Assembly: GCA_022839995.1 (NCBI GenBank)
Contig: JALHIN010000017.1
Location: forward strand, 10,291 to 74,290
DNA: 64,000 nucleotides
Direction of reading: 5' to 3'
Source of the DNA: 79-D21 sp022839995
GTDB taxonomy: Bacteria > Synergistota > Synergistia > Synergistales > 79-D21
A program made the position numbers and the translations under genes. The notes under the pieces were generated by a model. The model was not told where the DNA came from, searched no databases, and saw only the letters and a program-made list of their open reading frames with translations. The first letter of the stretch is position 1. Each line of letters starts with the position of its first letter. This document shows positions 34,466 through 43,007 of this stretch, piece after piece.

Positions 34466-34900
34466 ATGCCTTTTTCGCCCAAAAAGCCCTGTGCTTACCC
34501 CGGATGCGGTGTATTGGTAGACAGAAAACAAGTCTACTGTGCAAAGCATAAAAGGGAGAAAAACGCGGCGGTGAACGCTAACAGGGAGTCAACAGACAAG
34601 TTTTACAACACTCAAAGGTGGAAGAAGCTTCGAGCATTTTTTAGGAAAAGGCACCCCCTCTGTGAGGAGTGTCTGAAGGAGGGACGTCTCAACCCGTCGA
34701 TCATCGTCGACCACATCAGGCCGATCAAGGAAGGCGGATCACCACTGGCTTGGGACAACCTCCAGGCGCTCTGCTGGTCCTGCCACTCAATGAAGACGCT
34801 GAGAGACAGGCGGGGGGGAGTCAAAAGTCCAGCGCGAACCGTTCCGGCAGCGCCGGTGGAGTCACGCGCGTGTTTCCGCGAATTGAGCGAGGGGGGGTAA
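34466..34900 (+). CDS. HNH endonuclease next to terminase
   Basis: A 144-aa nuclease. The HNH core is CEECLKEGRLNPSIIVDHIRPIKEGGSPLAWDNLQALCWSCHSMKT, with the zinc Cys pairs CEEC and CWSC and the catalytic His in VDHI. An N-terminal Cys cluster (CAYPGC, YCAKH) forms another ribbon. In HK97-type phages an HNH protein at this spot works with the terminase in specific DNA cleavage. GGGGG precedes the ATG. The terminase small subunit starts two bases after its stop. Confidence 0.9.
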   Translation: MPFSPKKPCAYPGCGVLVDRKQVYCAKHKREKNAAVNANRESTDKFYNTQRWKKLRAFFRKRHPLCEECLKEGRLNPSIIVDHIRPIKEGGSPLAWDNLQALCWSCHSMKTLRDRRGGVKSPARTVPAAPVESRACFRELSEGG

Positions 34901-34902
34901 AA

Positions 34903-35397
34903 ATGGTCGTCGGAAGGAAGCCTAAACCGCCCGCGTTGAAGATCCTCGAGGGCAATCCCGGGAAGAGAAGGATAGAAACCGACATCCCTCAGCCGGATGA
35001 TAGGATCCCGACCTGCCCTCACTGGTTGGAGGAAGCCGCGAAGGTCGAGTGGATGAGAGTCGCTCCGGAATTGAACCGACTCGGGCTTTTGACCCGGGTA
35101 GATCGGGCCGCGTTGGCTGCTTATTGCCAGTCGTATGCCCGCTGGCAGGCGGCAGAGACAATCCTCTCATCGGAAGGGATTACTTGCGAGTACACGAACA
35201 AGAACGGGTCAACCAACACCACCTTGCGGCCGGAAGTGCTTGTGGCCAAGCAATACCTGCAATTCTTACGGGCTTTCTGCTCGGAGTTTGGCCTGACCCC
35301 CTCCTCGAGAGCCCGCATGGTGCTTCCGAAAGATGAAGAAGATGATGAAGAAAACGATTTTCGCCGGCTTCTGGGAGGCAAGTTGGCGACATCCTGA
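34903..35397 (+). CDS. Terminase small subunit (P27 family)
   Basis: A 164-aa DNA-recognition subunit for packaging. The N-terminus KPKPPALKILEGNPGKRRI and then FP-type WLEEAAKVEWMRVAPELNRLGLLTRVDRAALAAYCQSYARW are characteristic of the P27 family. The C-terminal tail is acidic (PKDEEDDEEND). AGGGGGGG precedes the ATG. Its partner large subunit is separated from it by a methyltransferase gene. Confidence 0.9.
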   Translation: MVVGRKPKPPALKILEGNPGKRRIETDIPQPDDRIPTCPHWLEEAAKVEWMRVAPELNRLGLLTRVDRAALAAYCQSYARWQAAETILSSEGITCEYTNKNGSTNTTLRPEVLVAKQYLQFLRAFCSEFGLTPSSRARMVLPKDEEDDEENDFRRLLGGKLATS

Positions 35398-35432
35398 TGT
35401 CGCGGCACTTTCTTTGAGCAGGCGGAATGGAC

Positions 35433-35476
35433 GAACCCCTGGGACCCGGCGCCTCACCGGATGGTCCCAGGGGTTC
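35433..35476 (+). terminator. Strong hairpin after the terminase small subunit
   Basis: A perfect 14-bp stem: GAACCCCTGGGACC (35433-35446) with GGTCCCAGGGGTTC (35463-35476), followed by TTTG. Confidence 0.75.
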
Positions 35477-35501
35477 TTTGTGTGACCCGCACCATGTGCG
35501 G

Positions 35502-35530
35502 CACCTCCAATATATTACTATGTGGAGGTG
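35502..35530 (+). promoter_or_regulatory. Inverted repeat that masks the methyltransferase ribosome-binding site
   Basis: CACCTCCA (35502-35509) is perfectly complementary to TGGAGGTG (35523-35530), which contains the only good Shine-Dalgarno site for the ATG at 35542. Folding of the mRNA would hide it; it could also be a protein operator. Confidence 0.6.
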
Positions 35531-35541
35531 TCAAGCGCAAT

Positions 35542-36312
35542 ATGTTTACTAACAGAGAATACCAACCATTTTTCCGAACTTCTTTGGGCACCCTCCTGCA
35601 GGGGGATTGCCTGGAGATCATGCCGGCCATGCGTCCCGGAATCTTTGACCTGATCCTTTGTGATCTTCCTTATGGGATCACCGACCTGGAATGGGACAAG
35701 AGGATCCCCATGGAGCCGCTTTGGAGGGAGTACTGGCGTCTCCTGAAGCCAAACGGAACGGTTGTCCTGACAGCCCAGCAGCCTTTTGCGACGGATCTGA
35801 TCCAGGCGGCCAGAAAGTTCTTCCGGTACGAGCTCATCTGGGAGAAGACCTGCGCCCTGGGCTTCCTGAACGCAAAGAAGATGCCTCTAAGGGCACACGA
35901 GAACCTCCTCGTTTTCTACCGAGCCCTTCCCGTTTATAACCCGCAGATGGTTCCCGGAGCTCCCTACCGGCGCCGCTACGGTGCAAGAAAGGGAGGAATC
36001 TACCGGCCGACTCCGGGAGGAGAAACGCAGAACGAGGGGTTTCGTTATCCGAGGAGTGTCCTTCGATTCGGGAATGGGAGAAGGACCGCCCATCCGACCG
36101 AAAAGCCGCTGCAGCTTTTCGAGTGGTTGGTAAGGACCTTCACGAACCCTCGAGGGCTTGTCCTGGACAACTGCGTGGGATCCGGAACGACAGCAGTGGC
36201 TTGCGAGAAGAGCGAGCGGAGATGGGTCGGGATAGAACGAAATGAAGATTACTGCCGGATGGTTGTTGAAAGGCTGGAAGGAAGAGAGGAAGAAGATGCC
36301 GAATCTGGATGA
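35542..36312 (+). CDS. Phage DNA methyltransferase (beta-class, DNA N-methyl type)
   Basis: A 256-aa amino-methyltransferase, N6-adenine or N4-cytosine. Motif IV is LCDLPYG (D-L-P-Y in place of the common D-P-P-Y), and the SAM motif lies near the C-terminus, LVLDNCVGSGTTAVACEKSERRWVGIE, after AHPTEKPLQLFEWLV. This order marks the beta class. It probably protects phage DNA from restriction or regulates genes. A hairpin masks its ribosome-binding site. It is inserted between the terminase subunit genes and has no restriction partner nearby. Confidence 0.88.
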   Translation: MFTNREYQPFFRTSLGTLLQGDCLEIMPAMRPGIFDLILCDLPYGITDLEWDKRIPMEPLWREYWRLLKPNGTVVLTAQQPFATDLIQAARKFFRYELIWEKTCALGFLNAKKMPLRAHENLLVFYRALPVYNPQMVPGAPYRRRYGARKGGIYRPTPGGETQNEGFRYPRSVLRFGNGRRTAHPTEKPLQLFEWLVRTFTNPRGLVLDNCVGSGTTAVACEKSERRWVGIERNEDYCRMVVERLEGREEEDAESG

Positions 36313-36333
36313 ATATGTCAGTGGTGAGAGCCG

Positions 36334-38004
36334 ATGGCTCACGTAGGGCGATTGAGATCTCTCCTGAAAGTTGCTCGGGACGAGGGATGGTCCTCCTGGA
36401 TCCGAAGTTCGGCAGATGAGAAAGCAGTTTTAGGCGGATGCTGGTTCGATCAGGATGCGGCGAATCGGGTTGTCACTTTCTTCGAGCGATTCCTTCGACA
36501 CACGAAGGGGCAATGGGCCGGCAAACCCTTCACGCTTCTCGACTGGCAGAAGAACGACGTCCTGATGCCCCTTTTCGGCTGGAAGCGGCGGAGCGGTTTC
36601 AGGCGCTTCAGGAGCGCCTACGTCGAGATCCCGAAGAAGAACGGCAAATCGGAGCTCGGTGCGGGTTTGGGGCTTTACCTTCTGGTCGCTGATGACGAGC
36701 CTGGCGCGGAAGTTTACGCTGCCGCAGCGGATCATGACCAGGCCTCCATCGTTTATGGGGAGTCTGAAAGGATGGTGGCCGGATCTCCGCCCTTGAGGAA
36801 GCGGCTGACCGTCATTCGGAGCAGGAAGACGATCCTGCATCGGAAGACAAACTCCGTTTATCGGGCTCTTTCTGCGGATGTCCCGACGAAGGAAGGCCTG
36901 AACATCCACGGGCTCATCTTCGACGAGCTGCATGCCCAGAAGAGCCGGAGTCTCTTCGACACGCTAAGGTACGGGGGGGCGTCAAGGAGGCAGCCTCTTC
37001 TCGCTTCGATCACCACGTCCGGTTTTGACCGACAAAGCATCTGCTGGGAGCAGCACGAGTACGCCCTGCAGATCCTCAAGGGAATCATCGAGGACGAGGC
37101 GTTCTTCGCCTTCATACGGGCAGCAAACGAGGATCCGAACGAGGGCCCGGTGGATGACTGGACGGATCCCAAAACCTGGCGAAAGGCGAACCCTTCCATG
37201 GGCGTCACCATCGACGAAGAGGCCTTCGCGGCGGAATGCCGGGAGGCACAGAACAAGCCATCGCTGCAGAATGCCTTTAAGCGGTACCGGCTCAACATCT
37301 GGACGAGTGCGGAAACGCGCTGGCTCGACCTGGCCAGGTGGGATGCATGCAAGGGGGAGGTGGACTCCGAGGAGCTAAAGGGGTGCGCCTTCTTTGCCGG
37401 CCTCGACCTGGCCAACATACGGGACGTGGCCGCGGCGGTTTTTCTCTTCCCGATGGAAGATGGCAGGTTCTTCGTGACGCAGCGCTTCTGGGTCCCGAAG
37501 GAGAACATGGAGGAACGAGTCAGGAAGGACCGGGTTCCTTACGATGCCTGGGTCAGGGACGGATGGATGACCGCCACTCCCGGTGACGTGATCGACTACG
37601 CCTGGATCGAGAAGGAAATCCTCGACTTTGCCGAAAGGTATCAGCCGAAGGAGATCGCGTTCGATCCCTGGAACGCGACCCAGATCACGACAAACCTGCA
37701 GGAAAAGGACCTGACGGTTGTCCCGGTACGCCAGGGCTTTGCCTCCATGTCGCCGCCCATGAAGCAGCTGGAGGCTCTCATCTTCCAGGGGAGAATCGTG
37801 CACGATGGGAATCCCGTCATGCGGTGGATGGTCGACAACGTGACGGCCACCATGGACCCCGCGGGGAACATCAAGCCGGACAAGGGAAAGAGTCGGGAGA
37901 AGATCGATGGCGTGGTTGCCCTGATCATGGCGGTATCTCGGGCCCTGTTCGGAGAGGAAGAAGGCCCTAGCGTCTACGAGGAACGGGAACCGGTTGTCAT
38001 ATAG
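36334..38004 (+). CDS. terL: Terminase large subunit
   Basis: A 556-aa packaging motor and nuclease of the HK97-like Terminase_1 family. The ATPase has a Walker A-type loop EIPKKNGKSEL (about residues 88-98), Walker B GLIFDELHAQ and coupling motif ASITTSG. The nuclease domain starts at FFAGLDLANIRDVAAAV (first catalytic Asp) with a later KIDGVVALIMA (last Asp). Length is normal. The type predicts cos or headful packaging together with the HNH protein; cos is common when HNH is adjacent. Confidence 0.95.
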   Translation: MAHVGRLRSLLKVARDEGWSSWIRSSADEKAVLGGCWFDQDAANRVVTFFERFLRHTKGQWAGKPFTLLDWQKNDVLMPLFGWKRRSGFRRFRSAYVEIPKKNGKSELGAGLGLYLLVADDEPGAEVYAAAADHDQASIVYGESERMVAGSPPLRKRLTVIRSRKTILHRKTNSVYRALSADVPTKEGLNIHGLIFDELHAQKSRSLFDTLRYGGASRRQPLLASITTSGFDRQSICWEQHEYALQILKGIIEDEAFFAFIRAANEDPNEGPVDDWTDPKTWRKANPSMGVTIDEEAFAAECREAQNKPSLQNAFKRYRLNIWTSAETRWLDLARWDACKGEVDSEELKGCAFFAGLDLANIRDVAAAVFLFPMEDGRFFVTQRFWVPKENMEERVRKDRVPYDAWVRDGWMTATPGDVIDYAWIEKEILDFAERYQPKEIAFDPWNATQITTNLQEKDLTVVPVRQGFASMSPPMKQLEALIFQGRIVHDGNPVMRWMVDNVTATMDPAGNIKPDKGKSREKIDGVVALIMAVSRALFGEEEGPSVYEEREPVVI

Positions 38005-38014
38005 GGAAAGCAAA

Positions 38015-38035
38015 GGCCGCCCATTGATGGCGGCC
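38015..38035 (+). terminator. Hairpin after terL
   Basis: GGCCGCC (38015-38021) pairs with GGCGGCC (38029-38035), followed by CTTTTCTTT. A terminator-like element between packaging and head genes. Confidence 0.65.
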
Positions 38036-38065
38036 CTTTTCTTTGACCCGGGGAGGAGGGAAAAC

Positions 38066-39304
38066 ATGTCGTTCTGGGATCGGTTGAAAAGGAAATCGGC
38101 TCCCTCTCCGGGGTTTCTTGACCTGGTGAGGCTCGCCCTGACAGGGGGAGTGGAGTCGGAAAGCGGGGAATTCGTTTCCCCGGACACGGCCATGAAATGT
38201 TCAGCGGTCTACTCCTGTGTTGGGATCCTGGCAGAATCGGTCGCCCAGCTGCCCTGTAAGGTCTATCGGCGGATGCCGGACGGGCGGGGAAAAGAGGAAG
38301 CTTCCGAGCATCCGCTCTCGAAGCTGTTGGGCTGGGCGCCCAATGAGTGGCAAACCTCGCAGGAATTCCGGGAAATGGCCATGCAGCACCTTTGCCTCCG
38401 AGGGAACTTCTATGCCTACAAGGTGAAGGACGGTCGCGGGATCGTGAGAGAGCTTCTGCCCCTGAACCCTGACCAGGTGACGGTAGAACAGCTTCCCGAT
38501 TGGTCCCTGGCCTACCGGATATCCTTCCGGGACGGGCACCAGGAGACCGTTGGAAGGGAACATGTCCTCCATATCCGGTACCGGACCCTGGACGGGATCC
38601 GTGGGATCAGCCCGATCCTCTATCACCGGGACACGGTTGGTCTGGCCCTGACGACCCTGAAGCACGGATCCAGGGTCTTCAAGAACGGTGCTCTGCCCAC
38701 GGGTGTCCTGGAGCATCCCGGGAAACTCTCCCAGCCAGCCCTGGATCGACTGCGGGAAACCTGGCTTTCGAATTACGGAGGAGCCAACAGCGGAAAGACG
38801 GCGGTCCTCGAGGAAGGGATGAAGTTCGCTGCCCTGACGATGTCAAACGAGTCGATGCAGTATCTCCAGACCCGAGCCTTCCAAGTGGAGGACATCGCGC
38901 GAATCTTCCGGGTCCCTCTCCACATGATCCAGAGCACGGAGAAGGCCACCAGCTGGGGAAGCGGCATCGAGAACATGAGCCTCGGTTTTGTGCAGTACAC
39001 GCTTCTCCCTTGGTTGAGACGATTCGAGTCGGTCTTCTGGAGGGACCTTATCCCGGCAGCAGAAAGCCAGGAAGTCTACGCGGAATTTCTGGTGGATGGC
39101 CTCCTTCGCGGAGACGTGAAGAACCGCTATGCCGCTTATCAGGTGGCGATCCAGAACGGAATCATGTCGCCCAATGAGGTGAGGGCCAAGGAAAACATGA
39201 ACCCCAGGGAAGGTGGAGACGAATACATGAGCCCGAAGAACATGCGCCTCACGGGGTCGGATGAAGAAGAAAAGGAGGACGACGATGGCCAGGGAAAGGA
39301 TTAG
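38066..39304 (+). CDS. Portal protein (HK97 family)
   Basis: A 412-aa protein forming the dodecameric ring through which DNA enters the head. The family pattern is clear: SAVYSCVGILAESVAQLPCKVYRR near the N-terminus, HPLSKLLGWAPNEWQTSQEF, LPLNPDQVTVEQ, VLHIRYRTLDGIRGISPIL, IARIFRVPLHMIQ and GIMSPNEVRAKENMNP near the C-terminus. GGAGGAGGG precedes ATG 38066; an earlier in-frame ATG lies in the terminator. Its end overlaps the protease gene by 20 bases. Confidence 0.95.
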   Translation: MSFWDRLKRKSAPSPGFLDLVRLALTGGVESESGEFVSPDTAMKCSAVYSCVGILAESVAQLPCKVYRRMPDGRGKEEASEHPLSKLLGWAPNEWQTSQEFREMAMQHLCLRGNFYAYKVKDGRGIVRELLPLNPDQVTVEQLPDWSLAYRISFRDGHQETVGREHVLHIRYRTLDGIRGISPILYHRDTVGLALTTLKHGSRVFKNGALPTGVLEHPGKLSQPALDRLRETWLSNYGGANSGKTAVLEEGMKFAALTMSNESMQYLQTRAFQVEDIARIFRVPLHMIQSTEKATSWGSGIENMSLGFVQYTLLPWLRRFESVFWRDLIPAAESQEVYAEFLVDGLLRGDVKNRYAAYQVAIQNGIMSPNEVRAKENMNPREGGDEYMSPKNMRLTGSDEEEKEDDDGQGKD

Positions 39305-39926
39305 CTGTCCCTTTGAATTGAAAAGCGTCGATGACGCAGGGACTTTCACCGGGTATGCGAGCGTCTTCGGGGTGGTGGACTGGTGGGATGACGTCGTGGA
39401 GGCCGGCGCCTTTGCCGATTCCCTCAAGGCGAGATCCCCGGCCATGCTCTGGCAGCACAACATGGACGAGCCCATCGGGACCTGGCCGGAATTGAAAGAG
39501 GACGAGCACGGTCTTTGGGTGAAGGGGAGTCTCTTGGTGGGAGGCGTGGCACGAGCTACAGAGGCCCATGTCCTTTTGAAAGCAGGGGCCCTGAATGGGC
39601 TTTCCATCGGGTACAACGCCCTCGAGCGGTATTACCGCAAGGAAGGCGATAGGGACGTGCGGGTCCTAAAGAAGGTGGACCTGTGGGAGATCAGTCTGGT
39701 CACATTCCCCGCCAACGAACAGGCGAGGGTGAGGACGGTCAAGGCCATGGAAGACCTGAGGACGATCCGGGACATGGAGGAATACCTGCGGGAGGCAGGA
39801 TCTCTTTCCCGTTCCGAAGCGAAGGGCGTTATAGCCCGGGTGCGGGACGTCCTGCAGCGGGAGGCTGAGGAAAAGGCCATCCTGGCCGGGGCTACGCGGT
39901 TACTCAATCTGATGAGGGAGGGATAA
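39285..39926 (+). CDS. Prohead protease (HK97 family, S78)
   Basis: A 213-aa serine protease that matures the capsid. The catalytic His lies in AMLWQHNMDEPIGTW and the Ser in GALNGLSIGYNALE, the two anchor motifs of the HK97 gp4 family; LWEISLVTFPANEQA follows. AGGAGG is six bases before ATG 39285. It overlaps the portal gene and precedes the capsid gene by four bases, the standard portal-protease-capsid order. Confidence 0.95.
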   Translation: MARERISCPFELKSVDDAGTFTGYASVFGVVDWWDDVVEAGAFADSLKARSPAMLWQHNMDEPIGTWPELKEDEHGLWVKGSLLVGGVARATEAHVLLKAGALNGLSIGYNALERYYRKEGDRDVRVLKKVDLWEISLVTFPANEQARVRTVKAMEDLRTIRDMEEYLREAGSLSRSEAKGVIARVRDVLQREAEEKAILAGATRLLNLMREG

Positions 39927-39930
39927 GCGA

Positions 39931-41148
39931 ATGGATCCGGAACTGAAGAAGATCCTGGACGAGCTGGCCCGTGCGTTCGAGGAGTACAAGAAGACGAACG
40001 ACGAGCGGCTCGAAGGGCTGAAGAAGACGGGGCACAACAGCGCAGAGCTCGAGGCGAAGCTTGCGAAGATCGACGCGGATCTGAAGCGGCTCGACGAGGA
40101 AAAGGCCAAGCTCGAGGCAAAGCTGAATCGCCCCGGGCTGGTGGCCGGAGCAGAGGATCCCGTGAAGGCCGAGCACAAGGGTGCCTTCATGAAGTGGATG
40201 CGCAAGGGCGTGGAAGACGGCCTGGCGGATCTGCAGCTGAAGGCGATCCAGACGAGCGTGGAAGGGGACGGAGGGTACGCGGTTCCCGAGGTGCTCAACC
40301 GTGAGATCTACAGCCTCCTCCAGAAGGCGACGCCCATGCGGAACGTCTGCCGGGTCATCACCGTGGGAGGCGGGGAGTACAAGGAGCTCGTGAACAAGCA
40401 CGGCGCGGCTTCCGGGTGGGTCGGTGAAGCCGACGCCCGTACGGCTACGAACACGCCGAGCCTGGCGGAGCTGACTCCCTACATGGGGGAAATCTACGCC
40501 TACCCCCAGGCAACCCAGAGGGCACTCGACGATCTGTTCTTCGACGTGGAAGCCTGGCTTGCAGCCGAACTGCGGGATGCCTTCACGATCGCGGAGAACG
40601 CTGCCTTCACGACCGGGAACGGGACGAACAAGCCGAAGGGTTTCCTGGCTTACACCGCGGCTCTCACTGCCGACGGGACCCGGGCCTTCGGAAGCCTGCA
40701 GTACCTCAGGACCGGAGTGGCGGACGGACTGCCGACGACGGATCCGGGAGATCTGCTCATCGACGTGGTCCATGCCCTCAAGGCGGGGCACAGGGCCAAC
40801 GCGAGGTGGATGCTCAATGGCCTGACCCTGGCCAAGATTCGCAAGTGGAAAGATGCGGACGACAACTACCTCTGGCAGCCGGGGCTCCAGGCGGGAGTAC
40901 CTTCGGCGCTTCTCGGATACCCGGTGACGGAGAACGAGGACATGCCGGATGTGGCAGCCGACGCCTACGCCCTGGCATTCGGGGACTTCCGCGCCGGCTA
41001 CACCATCGTCGACCGTGTGGGTATCCGGATGCTTCGGGATCCCTACACGAACAAGCCCTACGTCGGGTTCTACACGACCATGCGCGTGGGCGGGTTCCTG
41101 AAGGATTCCGAGGCGATCAAGCTCGTGAAGTGCGAGGTTGCCGCATAG
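39931..41148 (+). CDS. Major capsid protein (HK97 fold)
   Basis: A 405-aa precursor. Residues 1-70 form a charged coiled-coil scaffold or delta domain (ELARAFEEYKKTNDERL and LKRLDEEKAKLEAKL), likely removed by the protease. The HK97 core follows: GGYAVPEVLNREIY, YPQATQRALDDLFFDVEAWL, GNGTNKPKGFL, RWMLNGLTLAKIRKWKD, GYPVTENEDMP and AGYTIVDRVGIRML. A strong terminator follows the gene, which may make it the best-expressed late gene. Confidence 0.95.
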   Translation: MDPELKKILDELARAFEEYKKTNDERLEGLKKTGHNSAELEAKLAKIDADLKRLDEEKAKLEAKLNRPGLVAGAEDPVKAEHKGAFMKWMRKGVEDGLADLQLKAIQTSVEGDGGYAVPEVLNREIYSLLQKATPMRNVCRVITVGGGEYKELVNKHGAASGWVGEADARTATNTPSLAELTPYMGEIYAYPQATQRALDDLFFDVEAWLAAELRDAFTIAENAAFTTGNGTNKPKGFLAYTAALTADGTRAFGSLQYLRTGVADGLPTTDPGDLLIDVVHALKAGHRANARWMLNGLTLAKIRKWKDADDNYLWQPGLQAGVPSALLGYPVTENEDMPDVAADAYALAFGDFRAGYTIVDRVGIRMLRDPYTNKPYVGFYTTMRVGGFLKDSEAIKLVKCEVAA

Positions 41149-41170
41149 GCGACAGGAAGCGAGTGACGAA

Positions 41171-41196
41171 GCGGGGGCATTTTTGCCCCCGCTTTT
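41171..41196 (+). terminator. Rho-independent terminator after the capsid gene
   Basis: GCGGGGGCA (41171-41179) and TGCCCCCGC (41184-41192) with loop TTTT, then TTTT. Confidence 0.85.
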
Positions 41197-41217
41197 CCTT
41201 CGAAAGGAGGGATCCGC

Positions 41218-41472
41218 GTGAAGGTCAAGATCCTGAAAACCTGCACCTGGTGGGAGGGGGGCTACAACAAACGAGAGCTTGAGCCGGGGATGGCTGTCGA
41301 AGTCTCGGAAAGCTTCGGGAGATACGCGGTCGAAAAGGGGCTCGCTGAAAGCCTGGCGTCGACCGGGGAGGTGAAGGAGGGCGATGTGGCGGCAAAAGAC
41401 ACCACCGACAGCGGAACCGCTGGTTCTGGAGGAGGCAAAGCTTCATCTTCGAGTCGAAAACGCCGAGGATGA
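41218..41472 (+). CDS. Small head-region phage protein
   Basis: An 84-aa protein from a GTG with AAGGAGGG upstream. The first half (MKVKILKTCTWWEGGYNKRELEPGMAVEVSESFGRYAVEKGLAE) is a compact beta-like domain often found directly after capsid genes; the rest is a Gly/Ser-rich disordered tail ending in RKRRG. It overlaps the next gene by 89 bases in another frame. Function unknown. Confidence 0.75.
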   Translation: MKVKILKTCTWWEGGYNKRELEPGMAVEVSESFGRYAVEKGLAESLASTGEVKEGDVAAKDTTDSGTAGSGGGKASSSSRKRRG

Positions 41473-41929
41473 CGCTCTCATCGGCACCCTGATCTCCGCG
41501 GCAAGGGAGGCGGCAGAGACGTTTCTGGGAAGGGTGATCCCAGAGCGGCAGTTTGAGATCATCCTGGACCGCTATCCCGAGACGCCCTACAGGCTCCCCG
41601 TTCTTCCGGTCCAGACTGTCGAGTCGATCGTCTGTGTCCTGGAAGATGGGACAGAGGTTGGGCTGACCGGAGGAACATTCCGGCTCGCTGCCGATGACAG
41701 GCTGGTTGTTGATGCCTGGCCGGAAGGAACACCAAGGACTTACGACGCAGTAACCATCACCGTAACCGCGGGGACCGAGGCCGTTCCGGCCAGATGGAAA
41801 CAGGCCATGCTCCTGCTGATCGGCCACTGGTACGAGCACCGGGAGAGCGTGAACATCGGCAACATCGTGAACGAGGTCCCCCAGGGATTCGAGATGCTCC
41901 TTTGGCCCGATCGGGTGGTTCCGTCATGA
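41384..41929 (+). CDS. Head-tail connector protein (HK97 gp6-like)
   Basis: A 181-aa adaptor that binds below the portal. The helical N-terminal half LVLEEAKLHLRVENAEDDALIGTLISAAREAAETFLGR is the hallmark of the gp6/DUF3168-neighbour connector family, and the C-terminus has RWKQAMLLLIGHWYEHRESVNIGNIVNEVP. AAGGAGG precedes the ATG. It is coupled to the next gene by ATGA. Confidence 0.9.
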   Translation: MWRQKTPPTAEPLVLEEAKLHLRVENAEDDALIGTLISAAREAAETFLGRVIPERQFEIILDRYPETPYRLPVLPVQTVESIVCVLEDGTEVGLTGGTFRLAADDRLVVDAWPEGTPRTYDAVTITVTAGTEAVPARWKQAMLLLIGHWYEHRESVNIGNIVNEVPQGFEMLLWPDRVVPS

Positions 41930-42237
41930 AGATCGGGGACCTGCGTGAAAGGATAGAAATTCGTCGCAAGGAACTGGCCCCGGACGGGATGGGCGGTCAC
42001 ACGGAAACGGAAACAGTCTTGGGGGTCCTTTGGGCGAAGGTCACAGTGCCAAGATCCAAAGACGGCATCGTGGCCATGAGGGACGCAGAGATCCGGACCC
42101 ACGAGATCACGGTTCGGTCCTACGCCAACGTCCTGATGAACGACCTGGTTGTCTGGAAAGGGGAAAGGCTGCTGGTCCGCTCCCTGCGCCCAGACCGCGA
42201 GTCCATCGTTTTCGATTGCGTTCCGGAGGACAGGTAA
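41926..42237 (+). CDS. Head closure protein (SPP1 gp16/HK97 gp7-like)
   Basis: A 103-aa protein that seals the head after packaging. IGDLRERIEIRRKELAPDGMGGHTETETVLGVLWAKVTV and RTHEITVRSYANVLMNDLVVWKGERLLVRSLRPDRE follow the family's beta-barrel pattern. It is coupled to the connector gene by ATGA, and its stop touches the next ATG. Confidence 0.9.
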   Translation: MKIGDLRERIEIRRKELAPDGMGGHTETETVLGVLWAKVTVPRSKDGIVAMRDAEIRTHEITVRSYANVLMNDLVVWKGERLLVRSLRPDRESIVFDCVPEDR

Positions 42238-42645
42238 ATGCGGGCGGATTTGAGTCGCGCCGCGGAGAAGCTGAAAAGGGCCGGAGAGGGTGAGGTCCGG
42301 GAGAAGGTTTTCGAGGAACTGAGCAAAGGCGGGGAAAGGATCTGCGAGGATGCGAAGAGACGGGCCCCAGTCCGGACAGGGGATTTGAAGCAGTCTCTCA
42401 AGGTGAGGAGGTACAAGAAGTCTCTTTCTGTTGCCGTGGAAGCAGATTACCCGAAGACGGCGAAATACCGGAAAGGCAAAGGAAGCAAGAAATCACCGGG
42501 GGGCTCTCGGGTCTATTACGCCTTCGCGATGGAGTACGGAACGCGAAAGGACGCGGCACAGCCCTTTCTCGGTCCGGCTCTTGAAGCGAACGAGGAAGAG
42601 ATCGAGGAACGGATTCTCGATGCCGTGGAGGAGGCGCTGCTATGA
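42238..42645 (+). CDS. HK97 gp10-like tail-head joining protein
   Basis: A 135-aa protein. The family pattern is GERICEDAKRRAPVRTGDLKQSLKVRRYKKSLSVAVEAD followed by YAFAMEYGTRKDAAQPFLGPALEANEEEI. It takes part in joining tail to head. It begins directly after the stop of the head closure gene and overlaps the next gene by four bases. Confidence 0.92.
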   Translation: MRADLSRAAEKLKRAGEGEVREKVFEELSKGGERICEDAKRRAPVRTGDLKQSLKVRRYKKSLSVAVEADYPKTAKYRKGKGSKKSPGGSRVYYAFAMEYGTRKDAAQPFLGPALEANEEEIEERILDAVEEALL

Positions 42646-43001
42646 ACCTGGAAAGCCTTTACATGGAGCTTTACTCCGCGTTGGTCGGAAACGCTGTGCT
42701 GATGGCAAAGGTGACCGGAATCTTTGACGGCCTGGCGCCGGAATCCCAGGCTGGCCCCTTCATCGTGATGGGGGAGCTTCAGGAGCTTCCCGGGCGGACG
42801 ATGGACGAGGAGGAGCGTAAATGCCTCGTCACGTTTCACGTCTGGAGCGATTACCGTGGCCGCAAGGAGGTGCTCCAGGTGGCGGAAGCCCTGGACAAGG
42901 CCATGCCTGAGGGCTTCCTGTTCGACGAGATACAGGTTTTGCGGGATGCGGACAACTGGTGGCACGGTGTGTCCACCTATCGAACCTACAGAGGGAGGTG
43001 A
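42642..43001 (+). CDS. Tail completion/terminator protein (DUF3168-like)
   Basis: A 119-aa protein ending the tail tube where it meets the head. SLYMELYSALVGNAVLMAKVTGIFDGLAPESQAGPFIVMGE and VTFHVWSDYRGRKEVLQVAEALDKAM are typical of the family. It is coupled by ATGA to the gp10-like gene and directly precedes the tail tube gene. Confidence 0.9.
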   Translation: MNLESLYMELYSALVGNAVLMAKVTGIFDGLAPESQAGPFIVMGELQELPGRTMDEEERKCLVTFHVWSDYRGRKEVLQVAEALDKAMPEGFLFDEIQVLRDADNWWHGVSTYRTYRGR

Positions 43002-43007
43002 GTTGTT

